Shown piece after piece: positions 62,586 to 64,000 of a stretch of DNA of 64,000 bases. The stretch spans positions 19,312,202 to 19,376,201 of the forward strand of contig NC_135386.1 in NCBI RefSeq assembly GCF_049243985.1. The letters are read 5' to 3'. The number at the start of each line of letters is the position of its first letter. The first letter of the stretch is position 1. A model generated the notes under the pieces. It was given only the letters and a program-made list of their open reading frames with translations, was not told the origin of the DNA and searched no databases. The DNA is from Paroedura picta (lineage: Eukaryota > Chordata > Lepidosauria > Squamata > Gekkonidae). The position numbers and the translations under genes were made by a program.

Positions 62586-63179
62586 GTCATCCGTCTGCAG
62601 CTGGTGTTCAGCAGGCCTTCTGTCTGGTATTCAGCAGGCTACTTGTAGCCTTAGATCATGGAAAAGAACTGATGGTCCCGAGGTTAGGCAGAGGGAGCCA
62701 GGGGTGCCTAATAGGTGATTTTATATGCCACTAATATTCGGCAAATAAATGATCATTGGGCTTTTAAAAATGGATTTCCTGCCTTGGTAGCAAAACATTT
62801 TTGTGAGTGCCAGTGATGTAATAGATTCTTCTTTCATAATATTCCTTGAAGAAGCAGTTCAGAAATAGAAAAAGAGTCTTTACTTTTCCTCTCTCAGTGG
62901 AAATACTTTGCCTTTCCTGACCTGAGTCAAGTAGCATCTTGGAGACCAACAAAACTTTACAGGGTAATGAGTTTTTACACATCCAAGGTCACTTAGTCAG
63001 ATACAGATACAAATGAAGACTGATTAGCCCTTATATGCAAGTCAGAAGGGGGTAAGGGCTACCTTCCTGGAGTTAGGATGCAAAGGCGACATGCATAGAG
63101 ATGGGAAATACAAAAAATCAGTACCCAGAAGAATCCATTTTTCTAAACTTGTCAATGAATTCTAGTTTGACAGTCTTAC

Positions 63180-63610
63180 TGGGTATTTCTGGCCTCCGAG
63201 AAGTTTGCCAGGCTTCAACGAGGGACAGGGCCTTTTTGGTCCTGGTCCCTACCTGGAGGAATGAGCTCCTGAAAGAGCAGTGGGCTCTGCGGGACTTACG
63301 GCATTCTGCAGGGCCTGTAGCATGGAGCTCATCTGCCAGGTCTACGGATGAGGTCAGTGCTGGGAATATCAGACACACACACCCTGGAAGATACTGCCCT
63401 TCGGTTTTAGAACTATGGTTGTTGGCAGGTGCGGTCCCCCTGGTGCACCTAGTGGCAGTCATGCTGACTGTTGGGGAGGGATGATATTTTTACTGCTTCA
63501 TATTAATGGGGTTTTGTTGTTTTATGTGAGGTTTTTATTATGTAACCCACTATGAGACGTCTTGCCATGAATGGCAAGAAACAAATCTAATAAGTAATAA
63601 TAAGAATAAG
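63180..63610 (+). mobile_element. L2/CR1-like LINE 3' end
   Basis: It encodes a worn reverse-transcriptase C terminus (RDRAFLVLVPTWRNELLKE), followed by GGGCCTGTAGCATGGAGCTC. It ends in the AACCCACTATGAGACGTCTT tail and an AATAATAAG-type simple run. Confidence 0.75.
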
Positions 63611-64000
63611 AATAGGTGCTTGGAGGGGCTATACAGATCTTCCTTACCCTGGCCTCAACCAAATGTCTAGTGAAAGAGGTTCATCGTGCAGACCCAGCAG
63701 AACTGAGATAGCTTCTTTTAGCTGCCACCTCTTTTTACACAGACTCTTAATTAGGAGTTTTATCTTGTTAGTTTTTAAATGCTCTGCATCTGTTTTATAG
63801 ATACTTCTTGTTTATGGTGCATATGCCCAATGGCTTGCTAGTAAAGATGTGTTTTTAACATTGTGATAGGATTTTCATTGTAAGCTGCCTTGAACAGAAC
63901 TCTGAAGGTGTACCACTGAAATATCCTGCATAAAAGATTGTTGGTTCTTTTTGGTATTCCTGAGTGGAGTCTGAGATAGCAGCTGTATCCGTGGACACGG

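Larger units (their letters stand above)
62056..64000 (+). other. IQGAP1 intron 12 (incomplete) with SINE and LINE pieces
   Basis: No coding exon is recognised to the window edge. The intron holds a plus-strand tRNA-derived SINE (62322-62585), a repeat with the three-prime wording AGACCAACAAAACTTTA (about 62930-63070) and an L2/CR1-like LINE 3' end (63180-63610). Confidence 0.7.

Noticed and set aside
1-64000. Retroviral, Polinton or other virus-like copies
   Set aside because: I saw no paired LTRs, no gag/pol/env wording and no capsid-type genes. The mobile DNA seen is LINE, SINE, Helitron and TIR elements.

Overview
This window is vertebrate nuclear DNA, almost certainly from a squamate reptile. 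The evidence is intron-rich orthologues of three conserved vertebrate genes, CpG-island promoters, the 3' end of a BovB (RTE) LINE, and a near-complete Sauria-type SINE with a 16-bp target-site duplication. I found no bacterial features, CRISPR arrays, retroviral copies or functional tRNA/rRNA genes.

Layout. (1) Positions 1-24112 hold TP53BP1 (53BP1) on the plus strand. It has 23 coding exons from a CpG island near 1.2 kb to a polyadenylation signal at 24107. All exon phases close and predict about 1661 residues, with the oligomerisation, GAR, tandem Tudor, UDR, NLS and tandem BRCT parts intact. The N-terminal third is shorter than in mammals. (2) Positions 25352-34053 hold TUBGCP4 (GCP4) on the minus strand, 17 coding exons and about 670 residues, tail-to-tail with TP53BP1. 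(3) From 34619 to beyond the window end lies IQGAP1 on the plus strand. Its first 12 coding exons (444 codons: CH domain plus the first part of the IQGAP repeats) are present. IQGAP1 and TUBGCP4 are head-to-head, with 565 bp between start codons in one shared CpG island.

The introns, above all the 18.6-kb intron 2 of IQGAP1, carry many repeats: two families of tRNA-derived SINEs, a Sauria SINE, BovB pieces, L2/CR1-like LINE 3' ends with a GGGCGG-type hairpin and (AAAT)n tails, hAT-like elements, and miniature elements with terminal inverted repeats.

The most striking structure is at 54002-56156. Two non-autonomous Helitrons lie tail-to-tail, 14 bp apart, inside a LINE 3' end. Both show 5'-TC, a 3' hairpin followed by CTAG, and A/T insertion sites. 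A paralogous LINE copy at about 42.9 kb preserves the empty site.

The three genes do not form a pathway. TP53BP1 works in double-strand-break repair, TUBGCP4 in microtubule nucleation, and IQGAP1 in actin/Rac/Cdc42/calmodulin scaffolding. The pairing that could matter is the shared TUBGCP4-IQGAP1 promoter. In mammals, as I recall, these two genes lie far apart on the same chromosome arm.
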